A program made the position numbers and the translations under genes. A DNA stretch of 64,000 bases from Pseudomonas sp. MPC6 (lineage in GTDB: Bacteria > Pseudomonadota > Gammaproteobacteria > Pseudomonadales > Pseudomonadaceae): positions 3,809,001 to 3,873,000 of the forward strand of contig NZ_CP034783.1 in NCBI RefSeq assembly GCF_006094435.1, given 5' to 3'. The stretch's first letter is position 1; each line of letters opens with the position of its first letter. This document shows, piece by piece, positions 26,411 through 36,575 of this stretch. A model generated the notes under the pieces. It saw only the letters and a list, made by a program, of their open reading frames with translations, was not told where the DNA came from and searched no databases.

Positions 26411-27508
26411 TTACGAAAGGCTGGACATGTAGTCGTTGTAACCAAATTCGCGAACAACCTCGATACTACCGTCGAGTTGTTTCACTACGATGGACGGCAT
26501 TTTCAAGCCATTGAACCAGTTCTTCTTGACCATGGTGTAACCCGCTGCGTCGACGAACGACAGCCTATCGCCGATCGCCAGCGGCCGATCGAATTGATAC
26601 TCGCCGAAAATGTCGCCGGCCAGGCAGGATTTGCCGCATACCATGTAGGTATGCTCACCCTCGCTCGGCGCCAGCTTGGCGTTCAGGCGATAGATCAGCA
26701 GATCGAGCATGTGCGCTTCGATGGAGCTGTCCACGACGGCCAGGTGTTTGCCGTTGTACAGGGTGTCGAGCACCGTGACTTCCAGCGAAGCGCTCTGGGT
26801 GATGGCGGCTTCGCCCGGCTCCAGGTAGACCTGCACGCCGTATTTCTGCGAGAAAGCCTTGAGGCGCGCGCAGAACTCGTCCAGCGCATAGCCTTCACCG
26901 GTGAAGTGAATGCCGCCACCGAGGCTGACCCACTCGACCTTGTGCAACAGGTGACCGAAGCGTTCTTCGATGGTGCACAGCATCTGGTCGAACAGGCCGA
27001 AGTCGCCGTTCTCGCAGTTGTTGTGGAACATGAAGCCGGAGATCTGGCCGATGACCTGCTCGATCTTCTCCGGGTCCCATTCGCCCAGGCGGCTGAACGG
27101 ACGCGCCGGGTCGGCCAGCAGATAATCCGAGCTGCTCACCTGCGGGTTGACCCGCAGGCCGCGGACCTTGCCCGCTGAAGCTTCGGTGTAGCGCTGCAGC
27201 TGACCGATGGAGTTGAAGATGATCTTGTCGCAGTTCTCGAGCATCTCCTCGATCTCGTCGTCGGCCCAGGCCACGCTGTAGGCGTGGGTCTCGCCGGCGA
27301 ACTTCTGTCGACCAAGCTTGAGTTCATAAAGCGACGACGACGTGGTGCCGTCCATGTACTGCTGCATCAGGTCGAACACCGACCAGGTGGCGAAGCACTT
27401 GAGCGCCAGCAGGGCCTTGGCCCCGGACTGTTCGCGCACATAGGCGATCTTCTGCATGTTCGCCAGCAGCTTCTGTTTATCGATGAGGTAATACGGCGTT
27501 TTGATCAT
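26411..27508 (-). CDS. nspC: Carboxynorspermidine/carboxyspermidine decarboxylase
   Basis: This PLP enzyme (365 residues) of the alanine-racemase-fold decarboxylase family removes the carboxyl group from carboxy(nor)spermidine. The PLP lysine lies in LLALKCFATWSVF (about residues 35-47); other family blocks are SLGGGIHFTGEGY, EPGEAA and the catalytic Cys region MVCGKSCLAGD. The start at 27508 has GGAGGC upstream; a longer form would add 18 unrelated residues. It is the first gene of a two-gene unit. Confidence 0.92.
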   Translation of the reverse strand: MIKTPYYLIDKQKLLANMQKIAYVREQSGAKALLALKCFATWSVFDLMQQYMDGTTSSSLYELKLGRQKFAGETHAYSVAWADDEIEEMLENCDKIIFNSIGQLQRYTEASAGKVRGLRVNPQVSSSDYLLADPARPFSRLGEWDPEKIEQVIGQISGFMFHNNCENGDFGLFDQMLCTIEERFGHLLHKVEWVSLGGGIHFTGEGYALDEFCARLKAFSQKYGVQVYLEPGEAAITQSASLEVTVLDTLYNGKHLAVVDSSIEAHMLDLLIYRLNAKLAPSEGEHTYMVCGKSCLAGDIFGEYQFDRPLAIGDRLSFVDAAGYTMVKKNWFNGLKMPSIVVKQLDGSIEVVREFGYNDYMSSLS

Positions 27509-27743
27509 TTCGAGGCGCCTCCGGCAAGGCCAGCCAAAAAAGGATGCGCATTGTGCCTTCACTTATTACATATCGAAAGAGCAGAATGCGCAGTTTGCCG
27601 ATTGTCGGGTGGCCTGTAGCTGGTCGATTGAATCGAAAATGCAGCGCTTGGTGCCCTTCGGACTGACGAATGGTGTTAATTTTGGAAATGTTCTGTTACT
27701 TCGATCAGACATTTCCAACCCGCCTGCAAAGGAATGCCCAGCA

Positions 27744-29483
27744 ATGAATTGTTCACTCAAGCCCCTCGCCGCAGCCATCCTGCTACTCGCCAGCCTTGCG
27801 CCGTTTGCCACGCCAGCGTACGCCAACATCACCCCGCAACAGAGCGCGGCCATCCTCAAGCGCTTCGATAACGCAACTGTTACGGATTTCAGGCAGTTCC
27901 TGGGAGATCTGGCCAACAGCGACCTGGCCAAGACCGACGACCTCGGCGCGGCCATCAGTGCCTTCCTGGGCGACAAGACCCTTGCCCCTGAACAGCAGAA
28001 CGAGATCCATCGCCTGCTGGGCATTTATGCCCGGGTGAAATACGGCAACGCGGCCAACGAAACCCTGCGCGAACTGGTCGCCATCCCGACCTTCCGCGTG
28101 GACGGCGTGGCCCAGCACGAGAACCCCGAGTTCATCAGGATCGCCGACAAACTCAAGGGTCTGGCCCAGGCCTTCAACCTGAACTTTCGCAACATCGACA
28201 ACCGCGTCTACGAAATCGCCCTCGAAGGCAGTGGCGAGGAAGTCGTGGGCATTCACGCGCATGCCGATGTGGTGCCCGTGACCCCGGAAAACTGGGTGCT
28301 CAAAGACGGCACCAAGCTCGATCCATTCAAGGTCACCCTGGTCGGCGACCGCATGTATGGCCGGGGTACCGAGGATGACAAGAACGGCATCGTCGTGGCG
28401 CTCTACGCCATGAAGGTCATCAAGGAAGAGAAACTGCCGCTGGCGAGGAATTTCAAGCTGCTGATAGACACCACCGAGGAAACCACCGGCGACGCCATCC
28501 CTTACTACTTCGAACGCAACCCGACGCCGAACTACAACCTGGCACTCGATGGCAGCTACCCGGTGGTGATCGCCGAAAAAGGCTACGGCACCGTCATGGC
28601 CAGTTTTACCCGGCGTGCCGCCGAGGGTAAAGGCGCCGAAATCACTGCAATGACGGGCGGGATGGCCACCAACCAGATTCCGTCGACCTCGGTCGCCACA
28701 CTCGTGACGGACCAACCCGCCACACTGGCTGCCAGCCTGCAAAAGGCCGGTGCCGATTATGCGCAGCGCAATGGCGGCGACTTCGAGGTGACCGCCAAGG
28801 TTGTCGGCCAGGACGTCCGGCTGACCGTCACCGGCGTTTCCGCCCACTCCTCCGAACCCGAATCCGGCGTCAACCCGGTGGCCAGGATGCTGGACTTGAT
28901 CAACAGCCTCGACGGCAAGGTCGCGCTCAAGCACAACCACATTACCGACGCCGCGCGCTACGCCGCCGACAACTGGGGACTGGATTACCTGGGCGGCAAA
29001 TTGGGCGTGGGCTTTTCCGATGCCTTCATGGGCCCGCTGACGGCCTCCCTGACTTATGTCGGGATGGATGAAAAAGCCTTCAAGCTCGCGGTCAACCTGC
29101 GGGTGCCGAAAGGCAAGTCACCGCAAGTGCTCAAGACTGAAATAGCCGACAAGCTGGTCGCCTGGAGCAAGAAGTCCGGTATTGCGCCGACCTTCGATTA
29201 CTCGATCGCCGAGCCGATGTACCGCAACCCCGAGGGTGAATGGGTCAGGGCCTTGCTGGCCGTGGCCAGTGAAAACCTGGGCATGAAACATGACTTCGGC
29301 ACTTCGGCCGGCGCCACCTCGGTCCATGAGCTGCCCAATGGCGTGCAATTCGGCCTGGCCCGGCCCGAGCTCAAGTACACCGGCCACACCGATAACGAGT
29401 TCAAGACCGTCGACCAGTTCCTGCTGGACCTGCAGATCGTGACCGAGATGCTGGGACGCATCGGGCAGTTGCCGAAACTCTGA
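27744..29483 (+). CDS. Secreted M20 family dipeptidase
   Basis: This 579-residue metallopeptidase of the M20 (PepV/carnosinase-like) group has a signal peptide (about residues 1-29, ending TPAYAN). The metal-site motifs are HAHADVVPV, RGTEDDKNG, TTEETTG and, toward the C-terminus, GHTDNEF. The lid-domain His block SAHSSEPE is present. The ATG at 27744 begins the signal peptide; the frame is open further upstream but that part overlaps the divergent nspC. It probably cleaves dipeptides in the periplasm. A hairpin terminator follows at 29493. Confidence 0.88.
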   Translation: MNCSLKPLAAAILLLASLAPFATPAYANITPQQSAAILKRFDNATVTDFRQFLGDLANSDLAKTDDLGAAISAFLGDKTLAPEQQNEIHRLLGIYARVKYGNAANETLRELVAIPTFRVDGVAQHENPEFIRIADKLKGLAQAFNLNFRNIDNRVYEIALEGSGEEVVGIHAHADVVPVTPENWVLKDGTKLDPFKVTLVGDRMYGRGTEDDKNGIVVALYAMKVIKEEKLPLARNFKLLIDTTEETTGDAIPYYFERNPTPNYNLALDGSYPVVIAEKGYGTVMASFTRRAAEGKGAEITAMTGGMATNQIPSTSVATLVTDQPATLAASLQKAGADYAQRNGGDFEVTAKVVGQDVRLTVTGVSAHSSEPESGVNPVARMLDLINSLDGKVALKHNHITDAARYAADNWGLDYLGGKLGVGFSDAFMGPLTASLTYVGMDEKAFKLAVNLRVPKGKSPQVLKTEIADKLVAWSKKSGIAPTFDYSIAEPMYRNPEGEWVRALLAVASENLGMKHDFGTSAGATSVHELPNGVQFGLARPELKYTGHTDNEFKTVDQFLLDLQIVTEMLGRIGQLPKL

Positions 29484-29492
29484 TCGCCTTTC

Positions 29493-29515
29493 GGACCCGC
29501 TGTTCTGGCGGGTCC
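29493..29515 (+). terminator. Hairpin downstream of the M20 dipeptidase
   Basis: Perfect 8-bp stem GGACCCGC / GCGGGTCC with a 7-base loop, 9 bp past the stop, followed by CACTTCTTTG. The T-run is weak. Confidence 0.55.
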
Positions 29516-29567
29516 CACTTCTTTGATCGGCTGGGTCCCGTCGTGACGCCGAGCAGCGCTGTGCTTT

Positions 29568-29667
29568 TGTAGGAGCAAGCTTGCTCGCGATGGCCTCAAG
29601 GGCGACGCGTTAATTCAGGGAACACGCATTATCGTTGACGTCCATCGCGAGCAAGCTCGCTCCTACA
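29568..29667. repeat. Inverted REP pair before the GntR gene
   Basis: A REP variant TGTAGGAGCAAGCTTGCTCG (29568-29590) faces its inverse at 29645-29667 (TCGCGAGCAAGCTCGC...). The stem core differs from the other REPs in the window (AAGCTTGCT in place of TGGCTTGCC), so this is a separate REP subclass. Confidence 0.85.
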
Positions 29668-29759
29668 GAACCTCTTTTATCCAATTACGACCCTTACACA
29701 CCGAAAGCGACACCTCCTCCCACAGACGATTGACGCACCAAGCCACGTCCTATTAAGTA

Positions 29760-29788
29760 CTATTTATCCGCATTAATAGGATAAATAG
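29760..29788. promoter_or_regulatory. Perfect palindromic operator at the GntR start
   Basis: CTATTTATCC and GGATAAATAG form a perfect 10-bp inverted repeat separated by 9 bases. It ends 6 bp before the regulator's ATG, so it overlaps the ribosome-binding region. Autoregulation by the encoded FadR-type protein is the simplest reading, although the same sequence could also fold in the mRNA and mask translation initiation. Confidence 0.7.
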
Positions 29789-29794
29789 AACAGC

Positions 29795-30565
29795 ATGCTC
29801 AGTCGCCCGATCCGCCGCAAACGCCAGAAGCTTTCCGATGTGATAGTCGAGTCGGTCAAGCGCTCCATCGTCACCGACGCGCTGCGCCCTGGCGACCGTT
29901 TGCCCACCGAGCGCGAGCTGATGGAAAGTTTCCAATGCTCCAAGGGCTCGGCGCGTGAAGCGCTCAAGGCCCTTGAGGTCGAAGGCCTGGTCAACACCCG
30001 CACCGGCCCCAGCGGCGGCGCGTACCTGAATGAAGCCGGCACCGAACCGGCCAGTCGCGCCTTGCGCAACTACCTGCACTTCCAGCACCTGGACGGCGAG
30101 CAGGTGTACCAACTGCGCAAGGTCATCGAGGTCGAACTGGCGGTGTCGGTGATCGGCCGCCTCAGCGCGGCTGACTTCAAAGCCCTGCAAGACAACGTGG
30201 ATTTCTGCAGCGCACCGGAAGACAGCGAAGCCGGCCAGCGCGAACAGCGCCTGGCGGAACTGGAGTTCCACAACCTGCTGGCCCGCGCCTGTCCCAACCC
30301 CCTGCTGGCGTTCATGGCGCAATTTCTCAACGACCTGCTGCGCGACCTGGTGGTGTTGAAGAAAGCCTACAAACCCAAACGCAAGCAGTTCGACGCCGCC
30401 AACCTCGACTACCACAAACGCCTGCTGAACGCGTTGCAAACCGAAGACGAAAGCAGCGTGCGGCAATTGATGCATGAACACATGTGCGATGCCGAGCACC
30501 ACATGAGTGCCCTCGAAGGGGAAGTCACCCGCCACTTTTTACTGGAGTTCGATCACACCCACTGA
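29795..30565 (+). CDS. GntR family regulator, FadR/FCD subfamily
   Basis: The 256-residue regulator has an N-terminal winged helix (about 10-80; DRLPTERELMESFQCSKGSAREALKALEVEGLV is the classic GntR helix) and an all-helical FCD effector domain with metal-type His residues (EFHNLLARA, HKRLLNAL, HEHMCDAEHH). It sits upstream of the ABC transporter and hydrolase genes in the same direction, so it probably controls them in response to an acid or amide ligand. The ligand is unknown. Confidence 0.9.
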   Translation: MLSRPIRRKRQKLSDVIVESVKRSIVTDALRPGDRLPTERELMESFQCSKGSAREALKALEVEGLVNTRTGPSGGAYLNEAGTEPASRALRNYLHFQHLDGEQVYQLRKVIEVELAVSVIGRLSAADFKALQDNVDFCSAPEDSEAGQREQRLAELEFHNLLARACPNPLLAFMAQFLNDLLRDLVVLKKAYKPKRKQFDAANLDYHKRLLNALQTEDESSVRQLMHEHMCDAEHHMSALEGEVTRHFLLEFDHTH

Positions 30566-30663
30566 AGTCCGCTCCGACCTCCAATAAAAGGCCTGCCCAC
30601 AGGCCGTGATGCGCCGTTTTGTCATTGCCACTCCTGCCAATAATTAAACCAGGGAGTTACCCC

Positions 30664-31866
30664 ATGCAGCGTCGTACGTTGTTGAAAGCCAGTCTGACCG
30701 TAGCCGGAGCCCTCAGCCTTCCGTTGGGTGTGCGTCATGCGTTTGCCGCCGAGCCCTTTACCTTTTATGGGCTTAAATCGATGTCCGGCGCCTTCGCCAG
30801 TTACGGCAAATTCGCCGACATGGGCTCGCGCCTGGCGGTGGAGCAACATCCGACCTTGCTTGGCAGGCCGCTGAACTACAAGGTAATCGACACTGAAGGC
30901 AACGCCGGCAAGGCCGTGCGCAAAGTCCAGGAGGCGATCGCCCAGGATGGCGCGCGATTCTTCCAGGGTTGTACCCTATCGTCTTCAGCACTGGCGGTGG
31001 CCAAGGAAGTGGGCAAGGTGGGCGGTGTGTTCATGACGCCGGTGGGCGCCGATGAGGTCACCGGCAAGGACTGCAACGCCTCGACCTTTCGCTGGTCGGT
31101 GCCGACCTACGGTGCCATTCGCGAAACCATGCTGCCGCTGATCAAGCTGCTGCCCAACGCCAAGCGCTGGTACACCATCACCCCACAATACGTGTTCGGC
31201 GAAGCGCTGCTCGCCGGCGCGAAACAGGTGTGCGCCGAACATGGCATCGAACACATCGGTAACAGCTATCACTCGTTGCAGGAGCAGGAATTCTCCGGCT
31301 ACCTGACCAACGCCATCGCCGCGCAGCCTGACGTGCTGGTGCTGCTCAACTTTGGCAGCCAGTCCTCCAACGCCCTGCGCCAAGCGGTCAACTTCGGCAT
31401 CAAGGAGCGCATGAAAGTGCTGCTGGTGTGGTCCGCCGGGCTCGACCAGTTCCAGGAGCTGGGCAGTGACGTACTCGAAGGCGTCTACCTCGGCGCGCAG
31501 TATTGGCACCAGGTCGATACCCCGCTCAACCGCGAGCTGGTGAAGATCACCCAGGCCAAATACGGGATCAATCCCACCTACCCGCTGGCGGCCGATTACA
31601 TCGGCACCCGGATCATGCTCGAGAGCATCATCGCCACCGGCAGCTTCGACGGCCCTACCGTGGCCAAGGCCATGCAGGGTCTGAGTTACGAAGGGCCGAC
31701 CGGTCAGGAATCGATCCGCGCCGGCGATCACCAGGTGATCAAGGATTACTACCTGCTGGTGGGCAAGGCCGCCGCCGACATGCGCGACAAGGATGACCTC
31801 GCGCAGGTCGTCAGCTCCGGCCGCTCGTTCCCGCCGGCAGACGCGACCGGCTGCGTCCTGGGCTGA
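30664..31866 (+). CDS. ABC transporter substrate-binding protein, branched-chain amino acid/amide type
   Basis: This 400-residue periplasmic binding protein (Peripla_BP_6 fold) has an N-terminal signal with twin arginines (MQRRTLLKASLTVAGALSLP), possibly exported by Tat. The mature part has the type I fold pattern, e.g. YGLKSMSGAFASYGKFADMG and GCTLSSSALAVAKEVGKVGGVF. GGGAG precedes the ATG at 30664. It is the first structural gene of a liv-like operon that also carries two amide-bond hydrolases, so the ligand is more likely a carbamoyl, ureido or amide compound than leucine. That is inference. Confidence 0.88.
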   Translation: MQRRTLLKASLTVAGALSLPLGVRHAFAAEPFTFYGLKSMSGAFASYGKFADMGSRLAVEQHPTLLGRPLNYKVIDTEGNAGKAVRKVQEAIAQDGARFFQGCTLSSSALAVAKEVGKVGGVFMTPVGADEVTGKDCNASTFRWSVPTYGAIRETMLPLIKLLPNAKRWYTITPQYVFGEALLAGAKQVCAEHGIEHIGNSYHSLQEQEFSGYLTNAIAAQPDVLVLLNFGSQSSNALRQAVNFGIKERMKVLLVWSAGLDQFQELGSDVLEGVYLGAQYWHQVDTPLNRELVKITQAKYGINPTYPLAADYIGTRIMLESIIATGSFDGPTVAKAMQGLSYEGPTGQESIRAGDHQVIKDYYLLVGKAAADMRDKDDLAQVVSSGRSFPPADATGCVLG

Positions 31867-31948
31867 CTCGAGAAACTTTCTACCGCTTGCCACAGGCAGC
31901 GGGCCGGGTGACGCCTTAGTCGACCGGCCTCCTGCAGAGGGTACCTGC

Positions 31949-32809
31949 ATGCTCAATCTTTACCTGTTCCAGATCCTCAATGGCCTTGGCCTGGGGATGA
32001 TCTACTTCCTGATCGCGGTCGGCCTGACGATCATTTTCGGCCTGCTGAATTTCGTCAACTTCGCCCACGGCGCGTTTTTCGTGCTCGGCGCCTACATCTG
32101 CTACACCGTCGTCAGCCTGAGCGGAAGCTTCTGGCTGGCACTGCTCCTGGCGCCGTTGGTGGTGGCCGCCCTGGCCTGGGCCATCGAGCGATTATTGATC
32201 CAGAGGATCTACCACTTACCCCATACCTTCCAGATTCTGGTGACCCTTGGCATCGCGCTGATTATCCAGGAAGCCAGCGTGCTGATCTGGGGGCCGGTGG
32301 GCAAGAGCGTGGCGGTGCCGGAACTGCTGCGCGGCGTGTTGATCATCGGCGACTTCGTGTACCCCTATTACCGCTTGTTCCTGATCGTCTTCTCCGGACT
32401 GATCGGGCTGACATTGTGGCTGCTGCTGGAGTGCACGCGTTTCGGCGCATTGGTGCGGGCCGGCAGTGAAAGCACTGAAACCGTGTCACTGCTGGGCACC
32501 AACATCTTCCGCTTGTTCTCCATGACCTTCGCCCTCGGCGTCGCCCTGGCGGGTGTCGCCGGGGTGCTGTTTGCGCCTTTGCGCGGCGCCCAACCCTTTG
32601 TCGGCCCGGAGATTCTCGGGGTCGCGTTCGTGGTGGTGGTGATCGGCGGCATGGGCTCGTTCAGCGGTGCGCTGGTCGGTGGTTTGCTGGTCGGCGTGGT
32701 GCAAAGCCTGATGACCACCATCTGGCCCCAAGGCGCCAGCCTGATGATTTACGGCGCCATGGCGGCGGTCATTCTGGTCCGTCCCTACGGCCTGTTCGGG
32801 AGAGCATGA
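31949..32809 (+). CDS. ABC transporter permease, LivH type
   Basis: This inner-membrane permease has 286 residues and about eight hydrophobic segments. The LivH/BPD-type motif GLLNFVNFAHGAFFVLGAY is near the N-terminus and GGMGSFSGALVGGLLVG near the C-terminus. The ATG at 31949 has GAGG upstream. Its stop overlaps the start of the next permease by four bases. Confidence 0.92.
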   Translation: MLNLYLFQILNGLGLGMIYFLIAVGLTIIFGLLNFVNFAHGAFFVLGAYICYTVVSLSGSFWLALLLAPLVVAALAWAIERLLIQRIYHLPHTFQILVTLGIALIIQEASVLIWGPVGKSVAVPELLRGVLIIGDFVYPYYRLFLIVFSGLIGLTLWLLLECTRFGALVRAGSESTETVSLLGTNIFRLFSMTFALGVALAGVAGVLFAPLRGAQPFVGPEILGVAFVVVVIGGMGSFSGALVGGLLVGVVQSLMTTIWPQGASLMIYGAMAAVILVRPYGLFGRA

Positions 32810-33818
32810 TCATGAGCGAAAAAAATCCCCTGCCCTTTGCCAAGACCCAGTCGCGCTCCATGCTGCTGTTGGTGATTGCGGTGCTGATCGGCCTGCCGCT
32901 GGTGTTGCCATCGGCGACCCTGGCCACAGAAATCCTGATCTTCGCCCTCGCGGCGCTGGCCTGTAACCTGCTGCTGGGCTACACCGGGCTGTTGTCATTC
33001 GGCCAGGGCATCTTCTTCGGTGCGGGTGCCTACTGCGCCGCGTTGTTGATGATCCACCTGCAACTGGGGTTGTTGAGCGCATTGCTGGGTGCCGCACTGG
33101 CCGGCGCAGTGCTGGCGTTACTGGTAGGCGCCCTGGCGATTCGTCGCACCGGCATCTATTTCGTGATGCTGACCCTGGCGTTCAGCCAGATGGCCTACTT
33201 CATCGCCTACACCCTGAGCGACTGGACCGGCGGCGACAATGGCCTGCTCAGCGTGCCGCGCCCGGAAATCCGCATCGGCGACACGGTGCTGCTGTCGTTG
33301 AGCGATGCTCGTTACTTCTACGGGTTTGTCGCGGTGCTGTTCCTGCTGATCTTCATTGGCGCCCGTCGGGTGATTGCCTCGCCCTTCGGCAGCACGCTGA
33401 TGGCGATCCGCGAGAACGAAACCCGCGCCGCCGCCATCGGTTACGACACCCGGCATTTCAAGATCCTGGTGTTCATGCTGTCCGGCGCAGTGACCGGGAT
33501 CGCCGGGGCGCTGTACGCGATGCTCCTGCATTTCGTGCCGCTGTCGAACATCGACCTGGCGATGTCGGAAAACATCCTGATCATGACCATCGTCGGCGGC
33601 ACCGGCTCGCTGTTCGGCTCCTTGTTGGGTGCCGGTTCTATCGTGCTGCTCGGCGAGTTCCTTTCCGACCTCTGGCCACGCTGGCTGATGCTGCTGGGGA
33701 TCATCCTGATCCTGGTGGTGGTGTTCATGCGCGGCGGGTTGTGGGGCGGACTCTCGAGTCTGGTTGAACGCCTCAAGGGTCAGCGCAAAACAGTCGTGCC
33801 GGCCGAGGAGAAACTCTC

Positions 33819-33822
<4 letters not shown>
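32806..33822 (+). CDS. ABC transporter permease, LivM type
   Basis: The second permease has 338 residues, multiple membrane helices and the LivM signature LLGYTGLLSFGQGIFFGAGAY, with the EAA-like IVGGTGSLFGSLLGA near the end. Two start codons (32806 and 32812) are possible. It overlaps the LivG gene by four bases. Confidence 0.92.
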
Positions 33823-34579
<757 letters not shown>

Positions 34580-34580
<1 letters not shown>

Positions 34581-35275
34581 TGCTGACCGTCGAGAATATC
34601 CATTCCTACTACGACAAGAGCCACGTCCTCGAAGGCGTCTCGCTGCAGGTCAACGCCGGTGAACTGGTGACCCTGCTGGGACGCAACGGTGCGGGCAAGA
34701 CCACGACCCTGCGCAGCATCCTCGGGATCATCTGCCCGCGTCAGGGGCAGATCCGTTTCAACGGTCAGGAGCTGGTCGGCCAGAAGATCTTCGAAATCGC
34801 CCGCCAGGGGCTGGCACTGGTGCCGGAACACCGCGGCATCTTCCGCCTGCTCAGCGTCGAGGAGAACCTGCGTATCGCCCAGCGCAAAACCAGCCGTTGG
34901 CAGCTGGAGGATGTCTACGCCATGTTTCCGCGCCTCAAGGAACGGCGCAAGAACGCCGGCCACGCATTGTCCGGCGGCGAACAGCAAATGCTGGCCATCG
35001 CCCGCGCCCTGCTCAACGACCCGAAGCTGCTGATCCTCGATGAACCCACCGAAGGCCTGGCCCCGGTGATCGTCGATGAACTGGTGAAGATCCTGCGCAA
35101 GATCAAGGACGACGGCCTGCCGGTGCTGCTGGTGGAACAGAACCTGATGGTTTGCGACAAGCTCGCCGACCGCCATTACGTCCTCGAACAGGGCCGGGTG
35201 GTTTACGAAGGCAGCGCCGCTGACTTCCGCGCCGACCCGACCATCAAGAACCGCTACCTGGCCCTGAGCGCCTGA
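34580..35275 (+). CDS. ABC transporter ATP-binding protein, LivF type
   Basis: This 231-residue ATPase has Walker A GRNGAGKTT, the block RQGLALVPEHRGIFRLLSVEENL, signature LSGGEQQML and Walker B LLILDEPTEGLAP. It completes the five-part transporter. The next gene starts 13 bp later. Confidence 0.93.
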
Positions 35276-35288
35276 CGGGAGAGATGAA

Positions 35289-36575
35289 ATGAACCACCCG
35301 ATAATGTCTGCACCCCAGTTGCAAAACAGCTCGCCGCTGATCAACCGCGAACGTCTCTGGCAATCGCTGATGGACCTTGCGCAGCTGGGTGCCACCGCCA
35401 AGGGCGGTGTTTGTCGCCTGGCCCTGACCGACCTGGACCGGCAGGCCCGTGACCTGTTCGTGCGCTGGTGCGAAGAAGCCGGTTGCACCGTCAGCATCGA
35501 CGGCATCGGTAATATTTTCGCCCGCCGTGCCGGACGAAACCCCGAGCGCGCGCCCGTGATGACCGGTAGCCATATCGACACCCAGCCCACCGGCGGCAAG
35601 TTCGACGGCTGCTACGGGGTGATGGCCGGGCTGGAAGTGATCCGTACCCTCAATGACCTCGGCGTGCAAACTGAGGCGCCAATCGAGGTGGTGGTCTGGA
35701 CCAACGAAGAAGGCTCACGTTTCCCGCCATGCATGATGGGCTCGGGGGTGTTTGCCGGTAAATTCGATCTCGAGGACACCCTGTGCAAGCAGGACGAACA
35801 GGGACTGTCGGTGGGCAGCGAGTTGCAGCGCATCGGCTATGCCGGGTCGCGGGCGGTGCTCGGCCATCCGGTGGGTGCCTATTTCGAGGCACACATTGAA
35901 CAGGGCCCGGTTCTGGAAGACCGTGAGACCACCATCGGTGTCGTCATGGGTTGCCTTGGGCAGAAGTGGTTCGACCTGACCCTGACCGGGGTGGAGGCCC
36001 ATGCCGGGCCGACGCCGATGCACCTGCGCAAGGATGCCCTGGTCGGCGCCGCGCAAGTGGTCAGCGCGGTCAACCGTATCGCCCATGCGCAACAGCCCCA
36101 TGCTTGCGGTACCGTCGGTTGCCTGAGCCTGCACCCCGGCTCGCGCAATGTGATCCCCGGTCAGGTGCAGATGACCATCGATCTGCGCCACTTGCATGCC
36201 GACAAGTTGCAAGCCATGGTCGATGAGGTGCGCCAGGTGATCGAAGACACCTGCCAGCAGCACGGTTTGTGCTTCGAGCTGACCCCTACCGCCGACTTCC
36301 CGCCGCTGGACTTTGACCCCGCCTGTGTCGCTGCAGTGCGCCAGGGTGCCGAGCAGTTGGGGCTGAGCCACATGGACATCGTCAGCGGCGCCGGACACGA
36401 CGCGATCTTCGTCGCCGAACTGGGCCCGGCCGGGATGATCTTCGTACCCTGCGAGGGTGGCATCAGCCACAACGAAATCGAAAACGCCGCGCCCCAGGAC
36501 CTTGCCGACGGTTGCGCCGTATTGTTGCGGGCCATGGTCAACGCGGCGCAAGGACAAGGAGGGCCTGCGGCATGA
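35289..36575 (+). CDS. M20 family Zn-dependent amidohydrolase (N-carbamoyl-L-amino-acid hydrolase/allantoate amidohydrolase type)
   Basis: The cytoplasmic binuclear metal hydrolase has 428 residues. Metal and substrate motifs are GSHIDTQPTGGKFDG, WTNEEGSRF, EAHIEQGPVLE, SGAGHDA and EGGISHNE, the pattern of HyuC/AllC/beta-ureidopropionase enzymes, which split carbamoyl or ureido groups and release ammonia and CO2. GGGAGAG precedes the ATG. It overlaps the amidase gene by four bases, so the pair are made together. The exact substrate cannot be fixed from sequence. Confidence 0.88.
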   Translation: MNHPIMSAPQLQNSSPLINRERLWQSLMDLAQLGATAKGGVCRLALTDLDRQARDLFVRWCEEAGCTVSIDGIGNIFARRAGRNPERAPVMTGSHIDTQPTGGKFDGCYGVMAGLEVIRTLNDLGVQTEAPIEVVVWTNEEGSRFPPCMMGSGVFAGKFDLEDTLCKQDEQGLSVGSELQRIGYAGSRAVLGHPVGAYFEAHIEQGPVLEDRETTIGVVMGCLGQKWFDLTLTGVEAHAGPTPMHLRKDALVGAAQVVSAVNRIAHAQQPHACGTVGCLSLHPGSRNVIPGQVQMTIDLRHLHADKLQAMVDEVRQVIEDTCQQHGLCFELTPTADFPPLDFDPACVAAVRQGAEQLGLSHMDIVSGAGHDAIFVAELGPAGMIFVPCEGGISHNEIENAAPQDLADGCAVLLRAMVNAAQGQGGPAA

